From Sphingobium sp. WTD-1 (lineage in GTDB: Bacteria; Pseudomonadota; Alphaproteobacteria; Sphingomonadales; Sphingomonadaceae): a stretch of DNA of 64,000 bases. The translations under genes and the position numbers were made by a program. Under the pieces are notes generated by a model. It had not been told where the DNA came from, searched no databases, and was given only the letters and a program-made list of their open reading frames with translations. Location: NCBI RefSeq assembly GCF_030128825.1, contig NZ_CP119127.1:3472001-3536000 (forward strand), written 5' to 3'. Shown in pieces: positions 26,312 to 35,647 of the stretch (position 1 is the stretch's first letter; each line of letters begins with the position of its first letter).

Positions 26312-27609
26312 GCGCGCACCAGCCGGCGCAGCGAGACGAGATGGAGGCCGGCGGCCAGCATCAGGGTCAGGGCATAGAGGCCGAGGAAGCCGAGATCGAA
26401 GCGATCCGGCCAGAACGCGCCGGCGAGCGGTACACTGAGCAGCGAACCGGCAAGGAAAGGCAGCGAGCGCTGGAGCAGATGGGCGAAGCGGCCGAGCGCG
26501 GCCTGGACATAGACCGAGACGCAGATGACCGAGAGCGCGACCAGCGCCAGCGCGGTGAGGCCAAGGTCGGCCTGGTCGATCGCGGCGCGGCCGTCGAACA
26601 GCTTGTCGAACAGCCAGCCGCCGATCAGCATCAGCAGCGCCGAGCCGGCGAGCGCGAAGAAGAGCGCAGCGCCGAGCGCGCGGGTCAGGAGTTGGCGCAC
26701 ACGCGCCCTTTCGCCGGCATGATAGGCGCGGGTGATGCGCGGCAGGGCCGCCTCCACCATCGCGCGCACCAGCATCGATAGCGAGCGCGACATCTTGAAG
26801 AAGAAGTCGAACAGCAGCATCGGCCGGGCGTCGCTGGTGGCCATGGCGATGGTGAAATAGGGCGCGTTATAGGCAACGATATCCGACACGGTGAAGGCCG
26901 CTGACGCACCGATATCGCGCAGATAATGGCGGCGCACATGGCCGCCGCCGACACGGAAGGCGAACCAGTGGTTTCGGTGCATGCCAAGGCGGCGATGGAC
27001 ATGGACAATGGCATAGCCGATCACCGCGACGCTGACCGCCAGTTGCAGCGCGACGGACAGGCGCGGATCGAGCCCGAACAGGATCGCCGCGAGCAGGCCG
27101 ATCGTTACCAGGCGGCGGGCGCAGTCCAGCCCTTCCCACAGGAAATTGCCGTCGATCGCCGCCAACGCCCGCTTGGCGAGCAAAGCCGGCAGGTTGAGGC
27201 AGGCGGTGAGGAAGAAGAGCAGGAACAGCGCCGGCATGGCCGTATTCAGCCCGCCCAGCGCCAGCGCGCCGAGCAGGATCGCGACCGCGCCGGCGATCAG
27301 CAGGCCCAGGAAGAGGAAGAGGACACCCATTTCCTCCAGCCGGAAGCCGCCATCGGCCGCCTCCTCATCGCTGCCCAGCCAGAAGCGGCGCAGGCGGGCA
27401 TAGATGATGCTGGTGAGGCCGAATTCCGCCGAGATGGTGAAATTGCCGAAGGCGACCAGCAGCAGGAAGGCCTGGAACTCCGCCAGCGGCAGCACCCGCA
27501 CGAAGACGAAGGTGACAGCGAAGCCCCAGATCATCACCAGCCCGACATTGGCGAGTTTGACCAGCGCGAGGATGCGGGCGGATGCCTCCATCCGCGCGAG
27601 CATGCTCAC
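26308..27609 (-). CDS. Polysaccharide flippase-like membrane protein (Wzx/MATE-type)
   Basis: 433-aa integral membrane protein with about twelve helices in the pattern of the polysaccharide transporter superfamily: ILALVKLANVGLVMIWGFAV near the N-terminus, then repeated helix pairs such as VLFLFLGLLIAGAVAILLGAL and ALFFALAGSALLMLIGGWLF. Such proteins flip undecaprenyl-diphosphate-linked repeat units to the periplasm. It carries no catalytic motif. The start overlaps the methyltransferase stop by 4 nt and the stop overlaps the GT4 start by 4 nt. Confidence 0.82.
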   Translation of the reverse strand: MSMLARMEASARILALVKLANVGLVMIWGFAVTFVFVRVLPLAEFQAFLLLVAFGNFTISAEFGLTSIIYARLRRFWLGSDEEAADGGFRLEEMGVLFLFLGLLIAGAVAILLGALALGGLNTAMPALFLLFFLTACLNLPALLAKRALAAIDGNFLWEGLDCARRLVTIGLLAAILFGLDPRLSVALQLAVSVAVIGYAIVHVHRRLGMHRNHWFAFRVGGGHVRRHYLRDIGASAAFTVSDIVAYNAPYFTIAMATSDARPMLLFDFFFKMSRSLSMLVRAMVEAALPRITRAYHAGERARVRQLLTRALGAALFFALAGSALLMLIGGWLFDKLFDGRAAIDQADLGLTALALVALSVICVSVYVQAALGRFAHLLQRSLPFLAGSLLSVPLAGAFWPDRFDLGFLGLYALTLMLAAGLHLVSLRRLVRA

Positions 27610-28358
27610 TGCGTCGCAGTTCCCAGCGGCTTGCGCGCGCGGAACAGCCGATCATCAAGCGCATAGAAATGGCGCGTGTCGGCGTCGATGTCGCGCGCGT
27701 CGATTTCCTCTAGCTCGAAGCCGGCGGCACGGATGCGATCGGCAAAGTCGAGGCCGTACTGGCGGACATGATCCCACTGGCCGAAGCGGCGCTCGCGCTC
27801 GCGCGGCGGGATGTCGAAACTGCCATCCTCGGTCGGCTTGTCCCACAGCGGCACGATCAGCCAGGCTTCGCCACCGGGTTTGAGCGCGCGCAGGATATTG
27901 CGCAGCACGGCCATGTCGTCGGGCACATGCTCCATCACATGGCTGGCGTAGAAGAGGTCGTAGCGATCGCTGTCGGACAACGCCATCAGATCGACCTTGT
28001 GCATGCCGGGCACGGTATAGCGCGCGGGGTCAAGATCGGCCGGGACATAGTCGGCGGCTTCAGAAAAGCGCTTGACCAGGCTGCCCTCATTGGGGGCCAT
28101 GTGCAGGATCGCGCCATCGGTCGGCACGGTCAGCACCCCCTTCATGAGGAGATAGTTCATCAGCCGCTCGCGCGGCGACGCGTTGCAATTGGGACAGCCC
28201 CATTCGCCATTGTCGCCATAGCGGAAGAAGCCGACGACCGTCATGCCGCAGGCCGGGCAGCCGCGATTGGCGGAAGCGCCCAGCGCCTTGCGCAGGTCGA
28301 GACCCAATTTGGTCAGATGCTTGCCGGCGGCCTTGGCCACCCGCTGGACAGTAATCAC
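27606..28358 (-). CDS. SAM methyltransferase with N-terminal zinc-finger-like segment
   Basis: 250-aa methyltransferase. The N-terminus has two CxxC pairs (RGCPACGM and EWGCPNCNAS) that look like a zinc ribbon, followed by a class I core with ILHMAPNEGSLVKRF in the SAM-loop position, YDLFYASHVMEHVPDDMAVLRNI, and LKPGGEAWLIVPLW. Such proteins are common in polysaccharide clusters. It lies 77 nt downstream of the GT2 gene and overlaps the flippase gene. The methyl acceptor is probably a sugar of the repeat unit, by context. Confidence 0.82.
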   Translation of the reverse strand: MITVQRVAKAAGKHLTKLGLDLRKALGASANRGCPACGMTVVGFFRYGDNGEWGCPNCNASPRERLMNYLLMKGVLTVPTDGAILHMAPNEGSLVKRFSEAADYVPADLDPARYTVPGMHKVDLMALSDSDRYDLFYASHVMEHVPDDMAVLRNILRALKPGGEAWLIVPLWDKPTEDGSFDIPPRERERRFGQWDHVRQYGLDFADRIRAAGFELEEIDARDIDADTRHFYALDDRLFRARKPLGTATQ

Positions 28359-28435
28359 GCCATTCTCCGCTCGGTATCAGCTTCCGGCCTATACAATATG
28401 GCGCGGCTTTGGCGAGAGGGGATCAACGCGAAAGA

Positions 28436-29566
28436 CTATCGCGACTGGGCCGGATTCCAGATCGTGACGGTGCGGCCGCGCATCGCCTTGAGCACGCCCT
28501 GCAGGGTCGCGGCATAGGCGATCATGATGTCGACCAGCGCGGCAAGCGGCCCGCCGCGCGAGCGCAGGCCGATCCAGGCGAGCAGCGCAAGGCCGATCGC
28601 GCCGGCCATGTAGAGCATGGGCGACAGGCGCAGCGCCAGCGCGCCTGCGGCGATCGCGCCGGTCAGGATGAAGGCACCGCCGAACCAGCGCACGATCTTG
28701 CGCGAGGCATATTTGAACCGATCGATCGCGGCCATGCGGCGCAGTTGCGGGCGCAAATGGCTGTGCGTGTGCCAGGCGCGGGCGGCGATCCGCACCTTGC
28801 GCCGATATTCGTCCTTGCGCCCGGTCACCAGCCGCTCGCGTGCGATTACGTCCTTCGCCTTCACCAGCCGCTTGCCGGCGAACACCACCGCCATGGAGAC
28901 GGTGAGGTCGTCCAGCACGCTATCGGGAAATTCCGGATAGAGGCTGCGGCGGATGGAGAAGATCGAGCCGTCGGCGCCCAACACATTGCCGGTGCGAGAC
29001 TCCTCGTCCTTCAGCCTTTCCTCGATCCGCCAGTAGAGCGAACCGACAGCCGCGGTCGCGCTATCGCCCTCCCCCAGATAATGAAGCGAGCCGAGCACGC
29101 CGCCAATATCGGGATCGGCATAACGGTCGAGCAGATTGTCGATCGCGTCGGCATCCAGCAGCACATTGGCGTCGGTGAAGATCAGTATGTCGCCGCGCGC
29201 ACGGGCGGCGAGCAATTTCATGCCATGCGCCTTGCCGCTGCGGCCGGGACCACGCAGCAAAGTGACCAGATCGCCCTGCGCCGCGATCAGCGCGGCGGTA
29301 TCGTCGGACGATCCATCATCGAAGGCGAAGATTTCCAGGGCCGGATGCTGCCCCTTGAGCATGGCGAGATTGGCGAGTTTTTCCGGCATAGCGCCGGCTT
29401 CATTATAGGCGCAGAAGAGCAGCGAGGCACTGGGCACCGGACCGGCGACGGGGGCTTCCCCACGGGTCGACAGCATCCGCAGGATCAGCGGATAGAAGAA
29501 GAAGGGCCAGGCGACGGCGACCAGCGACGCCAGCAGGACAAGGGCGAGCAGCAGGTTCGTCACCAT
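28436..29566 (-). CDS. Membrane glycosyltransferase family 2
   Basis: 376-aa GT2 enzyme. After one N-terminal membrane helix (NLLLALVLLASLVAVAWPFFF) the GT-A domain shows SLLFCAYNEAGAMPEKL, EIFAFDDGSSDDTAALI and the DxD motif in ILIFTDANVLLDADAI. The C-terminal half has two or three more helices and an RxxRW-like acceptor region (RRKVRIAARAWH). This architecture matches processive or lipid-acceptor GT2s in exopolysaccharide clusters. The start ATG 29566 overlaps the priming transferase stop (TGATGG); the open frame upstream of it is not coding. Confidence 0.88.
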   Translation of the reverse strand: MVTNLLLALVLLASLVAVAWPFFFYPLILRMLSTRGEAPVAGPVPSASLLFCAYNEAGAMPEKLANLAMLKGQHPALEIFAFDDGSSDDTAALIAAQGDLVTLLRGPGRSGKAHGMKLLAARARGDILIFTDANVLLDADAIDNLLDRYADPDIGGVLGSLHYLGEGDSATAAVGSLYWRIEERLKDEESRTGNVLGADGSIFSIRRSLYPEFPDSVLDDLTVSMAVVFAGKRLVKAKDVIARERLVTGRKDEYRRKVRIAARAWHTHSHLRPQLRRMAAIDRFKYASRKIVRWFGGAFILTGAIAAGALALRLSPMLYMAGAIGLALLAWIGLRSRGGPLAALVDIMIAYAATLQGVLKAMRGRTVTIWNPAQSR

Positions 29567-30936
29567 CAATAGGCCTTGTGATGGACCAGCACGCCCAGCG
29601 TCGCGACGATGATGCGCAGGTCGCGCCAGATCGACCAGTCGCTGACATATTCCAGATCCGACTGGAGCCGGTCGATCAGATCCTGATGATGGTCGGTCGC
29701 GCCGCGATGGCCGCGCACTTGGGCCAAGCCGGTCATGCCCGGCTTGATGCAATGCCGTTCCCAATAGCGGGCGTCGACCTCCCAATAGAGGCTGTCGCCC
29801 GCCTTGGCCGCGGCGGCATGGGGGCGCGGGCCGACGACGCTCATATCGCCGTTCAGCACGTTGAAGAGCTGGGGCAGTTCATCGATGCTGGTCTTGCGCA
29901 GGAAGGCGCCGACGCGCGTCACGCGATCATCGTCGCGCCTGGTCAGCGTCGCAGCCTTGTGGTCGCTCGCTTCGGTCCGCATCGAGCGGAATTTGTAGAT
30001 GGAGAAGGGCCGTCCATCCTTGCCGATGCGCGGCTGGCGGAACAGGATAGGGCCGGGGCTGGTCAGCTTCACCGCCAGCGCGGCGCCGATCAGGACCGGC
30101 GACAGCGCGATGGTGGCGATGGTCGCGACGATGATGTCGAACAGCCGCTTGATCAGGCGATCGCGGAATTGCAGAGGGCCGCCGGCGACGATGATCGTCG
30201 GCTGGCCGTCAAACTCATCGACCCGCGCGGGGGCGAAGCGCAGCAGTTCCGGGACGACAATCTCGCCCCGTGCCGACAACGACTTGAGCGCCGCCGACCA
30301 GTCGTCCATCCGTTCGAGCGGACAGGCGACGATCACGCGCTCCGCCATGCCGACGGCAGCGGCCAGGCGTGCGGCCATGTCGGCGTCATGGCGTTCGGGA
30401 TGGAGATTGGCGGCGTCCGCCTGGATCACCTCCATATGGGCGCCGGTCTCGATCGCGACCCCGTCCATGATGACGGCCGTGAGGTGCGGCACGTCGCCCA
30501 GCAACCGGACGGCCAGGTGCGCGACCGCCAGGCGCACCAGCGCCAGCGTCGCCGCACCCAGCAGCAGGCCGGTGAGGAAGGTCAGACGGGACAGCTGTTC
30601 GGCGATCTTGCCCAGATAGACGATCAGCAACATCAGCAGCGCCGCCTGCGCCAGCGCAAGCAGGGCGCGGAAGATGCCGCGGCGCACGCGATCCAGCGTG
30701 TTGATGCCATAGGCTCCACCCTGCACCGCGAGGATCGCATAGAGCGGCGCGACCATCGAGAGCATCACCAGGCCATGGGGCTTGCCCGGTTCGCCGAGGA
30801 AGGCGCCGACGACCAGCCAGTTGGCGAGGAGGAAGGCGATGAACAGCCCCGCCATGTCGCCGGCCAGGCACAGCGCATAGAGGCGCAGCCGCACAATTTC
30901 CTTCGAGACAGTCAATGAGGCGCCCTGCATGATCAT
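29566..30936 (-). CDS. Priming polyprenyl glycosylphosphotransferase (WcaJ/PssY type)
   Basis: 456-aa enzyme that starts the repeat unit by moving sugar-1-phosphate onto undecaprenyl phosphate. The N-terminal part holds four helices, then a cytosolic nucleotide-binding-like domain, a further helix ([22 protein letters not shown]) and the bacterial sugar transferase domain: [57 protein letters not shown] and [17 protein letters not shown]. It is the only priming enzyme seen in the locus. It lies 43 nt after the amidotransferase stop; an ATG at 30930 (MQGASL) is an alternative start. Confidence 0.92.
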   Translation of the reverse strand: MIMQGASLTVSKEIVRLRLYALCLAGDMAGLFIAFLLANWLVVGAFLGEPGKPHGLVMLSMVAPLYAILAVQGGAYGINTLDRVRRGIFRALLALAQAALLMLLIVYLGKIAEQLSRLTFLTGLLLGAATLALVRLAVAHLAVRLLGDVPHLTAVIMDGVAIETGAHMEVIQADAANLHPERHDADMAARLAAAVGMAERVIVACPLERMDDWSAALKSLSARGEIVVPELLRFAPARVDEFDGQPTIIVAGGPLQFRDRLIKRLFDIIVATIATIALSPVLIGAALAVKLTSPGPILFRQPRIGKDGRPFSIYKFRSMRTEASDHKAATLTRRDDDRVTRVGAFLRKTSIDELPQLFNVLNGDMSVVGPRPHAAAAKAGDSLYWEVDARYWERHCIKPGMTGLAQVRGHRGATDHHQDLIDRLQSDLEYVSDWSIWRDLRIIVATLGVLVHHKAY

Positions 30937-30979
30937 TATGCTGTCCCGTTGGCACCGGGCGGGGCCGGTTGCAAGGGGA

Positions 30980-32875
30980 TCACGCGCCGAACAGCCGGCC
31001 GAGCGCCTTGTCGAGCATCACCATTTGCCAGAGCAGCCGGCCATGGTCGGATATGCCGGCCTTATGGTCGGCCGCGATTTTCGCCAGCATCTTCGTGTCG
31101 AACCAGCCGGTGCGGGCAAGTGCAGAGCCGCCGGCGACCGCCGTCGCCTCACCCGCCAGCGCGCCGCGGAACCAGGCGCTGATCGGCGTCACGAAGCCCA
31201 TTTTCGGGCGGTAAAGGATATCCTGCGGCAGGAAGGGCTCCATCGCCTTCTTCATGAGGTACTTGCCGCTATTGCCGCGAATGCGCTGGGCGACTGGCAG
31301 GCGCGCGGCAAATTCGACCAGCCGATGGTCGAGCAGCGGTTCGCGCGCTTCTAGGCTGACGGCCATGCTCATCCGGTCGCTCTTGGTCAGGATGTCGCCG
31401 GGCAGCCAGATGCGGATATCGGCATATTGGGCGCGGTCGAGCGGGTCGCGCGCCGGGGCATTGGCCATCGCCTTGATATAGCGATCCTCGGCGCGATAGG
31501 CGCCCAGCCGGCTCTTCATGTCCTGGCTGAAGAGACGCTGGCGCAGGGCATGGGGCGTGACCCCGACCGAGGCGGCATAGGCCTCCCCGCCGTCGCCGGC
31601 CAGTTCGAGGAAGGTCGATTTGGCGCGCAACGGGCGCGGCGCCCAGTCGGCCTTGGGATAATAGCGGCCGAGCGTGCCGAACAAGGGTTCGCGGACCGAC
31701 GCGGGGATCAGGCCACGCAGCCTTTCCCCCTGCATCTGGAAGCGGTGGCGGCGATAGCCGGCGAACGCCTCGTCCGCGCCATCGCCGGACAGGGCCACCG
31801 TCACCTGCTCGCGCGCCAGTTCGCAGACCCGGTAGGTCGGCAGCGCGGAGGCATCGGCAAAGGGCTCGTCGAAATGGAAGGCCAGCGTGTCGGCCAATCC
31901 ATAATCATCGGGTGATACGATGCGCGTGCGGTGATCGGTCGCGAAGCGCCGCGCGATCCGGTCGGCATAGGCGGTCTCGTCGAGGCTGGCGACATCGAAG
32001 CCGATGGTGCAGGTCTTGACCGCCTGGTTCGACGCTTCCGCCATCAGCGCGACGACGCTGCTGCTGTCGACACCGCCGGACAGGAAGGCGCCGAGCGGCA
32101 CGTCGGACACCATGCGTGAGCGCACCGCCTGACGCATCAGAGCGACCAGTTCCTCCTCCAGCACCTCCGGCTTGGCCTTGCTGCGATTGGCAAAGCTGAT
32201 GTCCCAGTAACGCTGGGGATTGGACAGCGGACGGCCGCGCACCAGACGCAATGTCTCGCCCGCACCCAGCTTGCGCACGCCCGCGACCATGCAGGCATCG
32301 TCGGGGACATAACCATAGGCCAGATAATCCTCGACCGCGCTCAGGTCCGGCGCGCGGCGAAGCAAAGGGTGCGCGAGCAGGCTCTTCAGTTCCGATCCGA
32401 AGATCAGGCTGCCATCCGACAGCGGGGCATAATGGAGCGGCTTTACCCCCAGCCGGTCGCGCACCAGCCAGAGCGACTGCGCGCGCGCGTCGAACAGGGC
32501 GAAGGCGAACATGCCGTTGAAGCGGCTGACGCACTCCTCGCCCCATTGGCGATAGCCATGGAGGATGACTTCGGTATCGCTGTCGGTGCGGAAGACATGG
32601 CCCTTTGCCTCCAGTTCGGCGCGGACCTCGGCGAAATTGTAGATTTCGCCGTTGAAGGTGACGACCAGGCTTTCATCCTCGGTCAGCATCGGCTGGGCGC
32701 CGCCGCCAAGATCGATGATCGACAGGCGCAGATGGCCGAGCCCTACGCCCGGTGCAGTCCAGATGCCGCTGCCGTCCGGGCCGCGATGCGGCATCACGTC
32801 CAGCATGGCGCGCACCCGCGCAGGATCGACCGGCTTGGCCGTTTCGAGATGGAAGATGCCCGCAATTCCGCACAT
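30980..32875 (-). CDS. Asparagine synthase-like amidotransferase, XrtA-associated
   Basis: 631-aa class II glutamine amidotransferase fused to an ATP-pyrophosphatase domain. The N-terminal nucleophile Cys2 is intact (MCGIAGIF), with RGPDGSG and FNGEIYNF of the glutaminase half. The synthetase half has the PP-loop FLSGGVDSSSVVAL (about 265-278), ALSGDGADEAFAGY, and a C-terminal EPLLDHRLVEFAARLP segment. Such proteins are regular members of exosortase A loci, where they probably amidate a uronic acid or other carboxyl group of the polysaccharide rather than make asparagine. The gene follows the exosortase gene by 10 nt. Confidence 0.92.
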   Translation of the reverse strand: MCGIAGIFHLETAKPVDPARVRAMLDVMPHRGPDGSGIWTAPGVGLGHLRLSIIDLGGGAQPMLTEDESLVVTFNGEIYNFAEVRAELEAKGHVFRTDSDTEVILHGYRQWGEECVSRFNGMFAFALFDARAQSLWLVRDRLGVKPLHYAPLSDGSLIFGSELKSLLAHPLLRRAPDLSAVEDYLAYGYVPDDACMVAGVRKLGAGETLRLVRGRPLSNPQRYWDISFANRSKAKPEVLEEELVALMRQAVRSRMVSDVPLGAFLSGGVDSSSVVALMAEASNQAVKTCTIGFDVASLDETAYADRIARRFATDHRTRIVSPDDYGLADTLAFHFDEPFADASALPTYRVCELAREQVTVALSGDGADEAFAGYRRHRFQMQGERLRGLIPASVREPLFGTLGRYYPKADWAPRPLRAKSTFLELAGDGGEAYAASVGVTPHALRQRLFSQDMKSRLGAYRAEDRYIKAMANAPARDPLDRAQYADIRIWLPGDILTKSDRMSMAVSLEAREPLLDHRLVEFAARLPVAQRIRGNSGKYLMKKAMEPFLPQDILYRPKMGFVTPISAWFRGALAGEATAVAGGSALARTGWFDTKMLAKIAADHKAGISDHGRLLWQMVMLDKALGRLFGA

Positions 32876-32885
32876 TGTTACGGTC

Positions 32886-34421
32886 CTAGCCTATGCCCGC
32901 GCTGCGGTCAGCCAATTCCTTCACATTGCCCAGATCGCGCAGGAAGGCGGCGATCGCCGCATCGGAGGGATGGCCGGGATGTTCTTCGGCCGACACCAGG
33001 ATCGCGACCGAGCGCGGATCGCGGCCGAGCAGCCGGGCAAGCATGGTCTGGACCTTCACCTCCGGCTTGCTGCCGGTCGGTGCGCCCTGCCCCACCACAT
33101 AGAAGCTGACGACATGGCGGACGAGCGGGCCGGGACCGGTGATCTGCTCGCCGCGTGCGTCGGCGGGTGCCGGTGCGGGCGAGGACCAGGTCCATTCCTT
33201 GTCCGGATCGACAGCTCCCTGGCCGAAACCGACCAGCTCGCGCTTGTCTTCCTGCCGGTCAAAGGCGGCGACGACGAGGTCCACGACCTGTCCGTGCGCG
33301 TTGGCATAGCGGCCAGAGATGAAATGATCGGCGCCATCGAAGCGCGGTTTCCAGGGATAGGTCTGGGCGGCACTGGTGCGCGTCCAACCCGGCACCGCCG
33401 GCAGATCGATGCGCGATGGCAGCGGCCAGGCAGTGGCCGCAGTGGCCGCCAGCCAGAGCGGCGCGGCGACGATGATGCCGAGCGCGATGGCCGCCATCAT
33501 GCCGGCCGGCGCCTGCCGCCGGACGAGGCGCTGCAGGGGCGCGGGATCGAACCAGGGATCGCCGGGCTTGCGATCGAAGAATGGCCAGGCGGTGGCCATC
33601 ACGATGGTCATGATGATCGCGAAGAAAACCCAGCCATAGACGACATGGTCGAAGCCGACGGCGGCATCGACCGTGGTCAAATGGGCGACCAATATGGTGG
33701 CGAAGGCGCGCACGCCATTGGCCAGCACCGACAAGGTGAGCGCCCCGGCCATGAACAGGATGCGACGCGGCCAGCTTTTGAAGCAGACATTGCAGACCAG
33801 CGCGCCATAGGCGGTCATGGCGATCAGGAACTTGGCGCCCGAACAGGCCTCTGCCACCTCGAAATAGCCGGTCGGGGTGGTGATGAAGATGCCCTCCATA
33901 TGGGCGGGCACGCCGGCCAGCGTCAGGAACATCATCGAGAGATGCGCCGTCACCAGCTGGAGATGCGGCACGATCTCCTCACCGAAGGGGACCATGAAGA
34001 AGGCGTAGAAGAGCGGGAAGAGCAAGGCGCGCGCCACCATCGGCCCGAGCAGTGCGATCACCGCGCCCTGAAGCATCAGGACCAGCGCGCCATGGCGAAC
34101 CATCGCGACGCCCGCCGCCGCGCCGAGGAGCCAGGCAAAGGCGCCAAGGCCCAGCCAGATCAGACCCGGCGGCCAGGCGACCGGCTCCAGCTGGCGCAGG
34201 CCGGGCAGACGTTGCTGCACCAGCCAGGCGATGAGGATCGGGATGAAGAGGCAATGGCCGAAGGTGGAGGCGTTCCACCAGATCGAGACCATCGAATAGA
34301 GATCGTCGAAGAAGAGCGTCAGGATGGCCGCGGCCACCACGCCGAGCGCGGTCAGATGACCACGCCAGCCGGCAAGGCCCATGCGCGGCATGTCGGCAAG
34401 GGAACGGACGCGATCGGTCAT
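32886..34421 (-). CDS. xrtA: Exosortase A fused to EpsI domain
   Basis: 511-aa membrane transpeptidase that cleaves and anchors PEP-CTERM proteins. The catalytic Cys193 lies in VAEACSGAKFL, Arg238 in LANGVRAFAT and His259 in GFDHVVYGW, all in or beside membrane helices as in the family. About eight helices cover residues 22-280. After another helix (about 307-330) a soluble EpsI-type domain runs to the C-terminus (WTRTSAAQTYPWKPRF, HVVSFYVVGQG). EpsI is often a separate protein, so this is a fusion, a form known in sphingomonads. It overlaps the glycosyltransferase stop by 4 nt. No PEP-CTERM substrate is recognised in the window. Confidence 0.93.
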   Translation of the reverse strand: MTDRVRSLADMPRMGLAGWRGHLTALGVVAAAILTLFFDDLYSMVSIWWNASTFGHCLFIPILIAWLVQQRLPGLRQLEPVAWPPGLIWLGLGAFAWLLGAAAGVAMVRHGALVLMLQGAVIALLGPMVARALLFPLFYAFFMVPFGEEIVPHLQLVTAHLSMMFLTLAGVPAHMEGIFITTPTGYFEVAEACSGAKFLIAMTAYGALVCNVCFKSWPRRILFMAGALTLSVLANGVRAFATILVAHLTTVDAAVGFDHVVYGWVFFAIIMTIVMATAWPFFDRKPGDPWFDPAPLQRLVRRQAPAGMMAAIALGIIVAAPLWLAATAATAWPLPSRIDLPAVPGWTRTSAAQTYPWKPRFDGADHFISGRYANAHGQVVDLVVAAFDRQEDKRELVGFGQGAVDPDKEWTWSSPAPAPADARGEQITGPGPLVRHVVSFYVVGQGAPTGSKPEVKVQTMLARLLGRDPRSVAILVSAEEHPGHPSDAAIAAFLRDLGNVKELADRSAGIG

Positions 34422-35647
34422 GCGGCCTGCGGATCGGCCTTGCCCGACGCGCCGAGCAGCAGGTCGGGCAGACCGCCCAGCGTCGCCGACCAGCGATAGC
34501 GCGCCTCGACACGGCGGCGGGCGGCGAGGCCGAGCTGCGTTCCTCGCGCAGGATCGGCGAGCAGCGACAGGATCGCCTTGGCTTCGGCCGCCGGGTCATC
34601 CGCGACCAGGAAATCGCGGCCATCGACCGCATCAATGCCTTCGGCGGCCTGGGGCGAAGCGACGACCGGACGGGCCATCGCCATGGCTTCGAGCACCTTG
34701 TTCTGGATGCCCCGCGCGATACGCAGCGGCGCGACCACCAGATCGGCGGCGGCCAGCCAGCCGCGCACATCGGGCACGCCGCCGGTCACGATGACGCCCG
34801 GCAGATCGGCGAGCGCCTGCACCGGCTTCGACGGGTTGCGGCCGACAATGGCGAAGCACGCGTCGGGACGCGCGGCCTGGATGGCGGGCAGCGTCTGGCG
34901 CGCAAAACTCTCGACCGCCTCGACATTGGGGCGATAATCCATTTGGCCGGTGAAGACGATCAGCGGCCCTGCCCCCTTCTCGACGGCCGGGAAATCGGCC
35001 GCCGGGTCGAAATAGTCCAGCGCCACGCCATTTTCGAGCGCGACGATCCGGTCGACGCCAAGGCCGCAGGCATCGCGAAACAAGGCCGCTTCGGCTTCGC
35101 TGACGAAGCTGCATATGTCGGCGCGGGCCGCGACCTGCCGCTCGAAATCGAGCAGCACGCGGCCCTCGCGGCGGTTGATCCAGCCCATCGGGCCGGATCC
35201 CTGCGTCCCATAAGCGGCATATTTGGCCGAATCGAAATCGACGAAATCCATCAGGAACCGCACCCCCGCCGGCAACATGGGCACGAAATGCGCCATCTGC
35301 GCCGAATAGGCAATGACGGCGCGGATCGGCCGTTCGGCCATGACCTGCGCGACCCAGCGATGCAGGTCCGGATGATCGAACAGCGACACCAGCAGCGACT
35401 GGCCGCGCGCGAGGCCGGTCAAGCCGGCGACGATGCGCGAACGGTCGCGCATCAGCACGCACTGGCTGGCCGTCAGCTGCGCCATGTCCGGGGCAAAGCC
35501 CATGTCGCGATCATCATCGGCAAAGCAGCCGACATGGACCGGCGCGATCTGCGCCAGCCGCTGAAGCAGATGATAGGACCGGATCTTGTCGCCCCGGTCG
35601 GGCGGGAACGGGATACGATGGCAGAGGAAAAGAAGCTCGCCCGTCAT
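34418..35647 (-). CDS. XrtA-associated glycosyltransferase (TIGR03087-like)
   Basis: 409-aa GT-B glycosyltransferase of the type found beside exosortase A. The N-terminus LLFLCHRIPFPPDRGDKIRSYHLL is distinctive for this group. The donor domain shows PLIVFTGQMDYRPNVEAVESF, ARPDACFAIVGRNP and the EX7E-like NKVLEAMAMARPVVASPQAAEGI. The start ATG 35647 overlaps the first FemAB stop in ATGA; an open frame upstream is non-coding. It probably adds a sugar to the lipid-linked repeat unit. Confidence 0.92.
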   Translation of the reverse strand: MTGELLFLCHRIPFPPDRGDKIRSYHLLQRLAQIAPVHVGCFADDDRDMGFAPDMAQLTASQCVLMRDRSRIVAGLTGLARGQSLLVSLFDHPDLHRWVAQVMAERPIRAVIAYSAQMAHFVPMLPAGVRFLMDFVDFDSAKYAAYGTQGSGPMGWINRREGRVLLDFERQVAARADICSFVSEAEAALFRDACGLGVDRIVALENGVALDYFDPAADFPAVEKGAGPLIVFTGQMDYRPNVEAVESFARQTLPAIQAARPDACFAIVGRNPSKPVQALADLPGVIVTGGVPDVRGWLAAADLVVAPLRIARGIQNKVLEAMAMARPVVASPQAAEGIDAVDGRDFLVADDPAAEAKAILSLLADPARGTQLGLAARRRVEARYRWSATLGGLPDLLLGASGKADPQAA

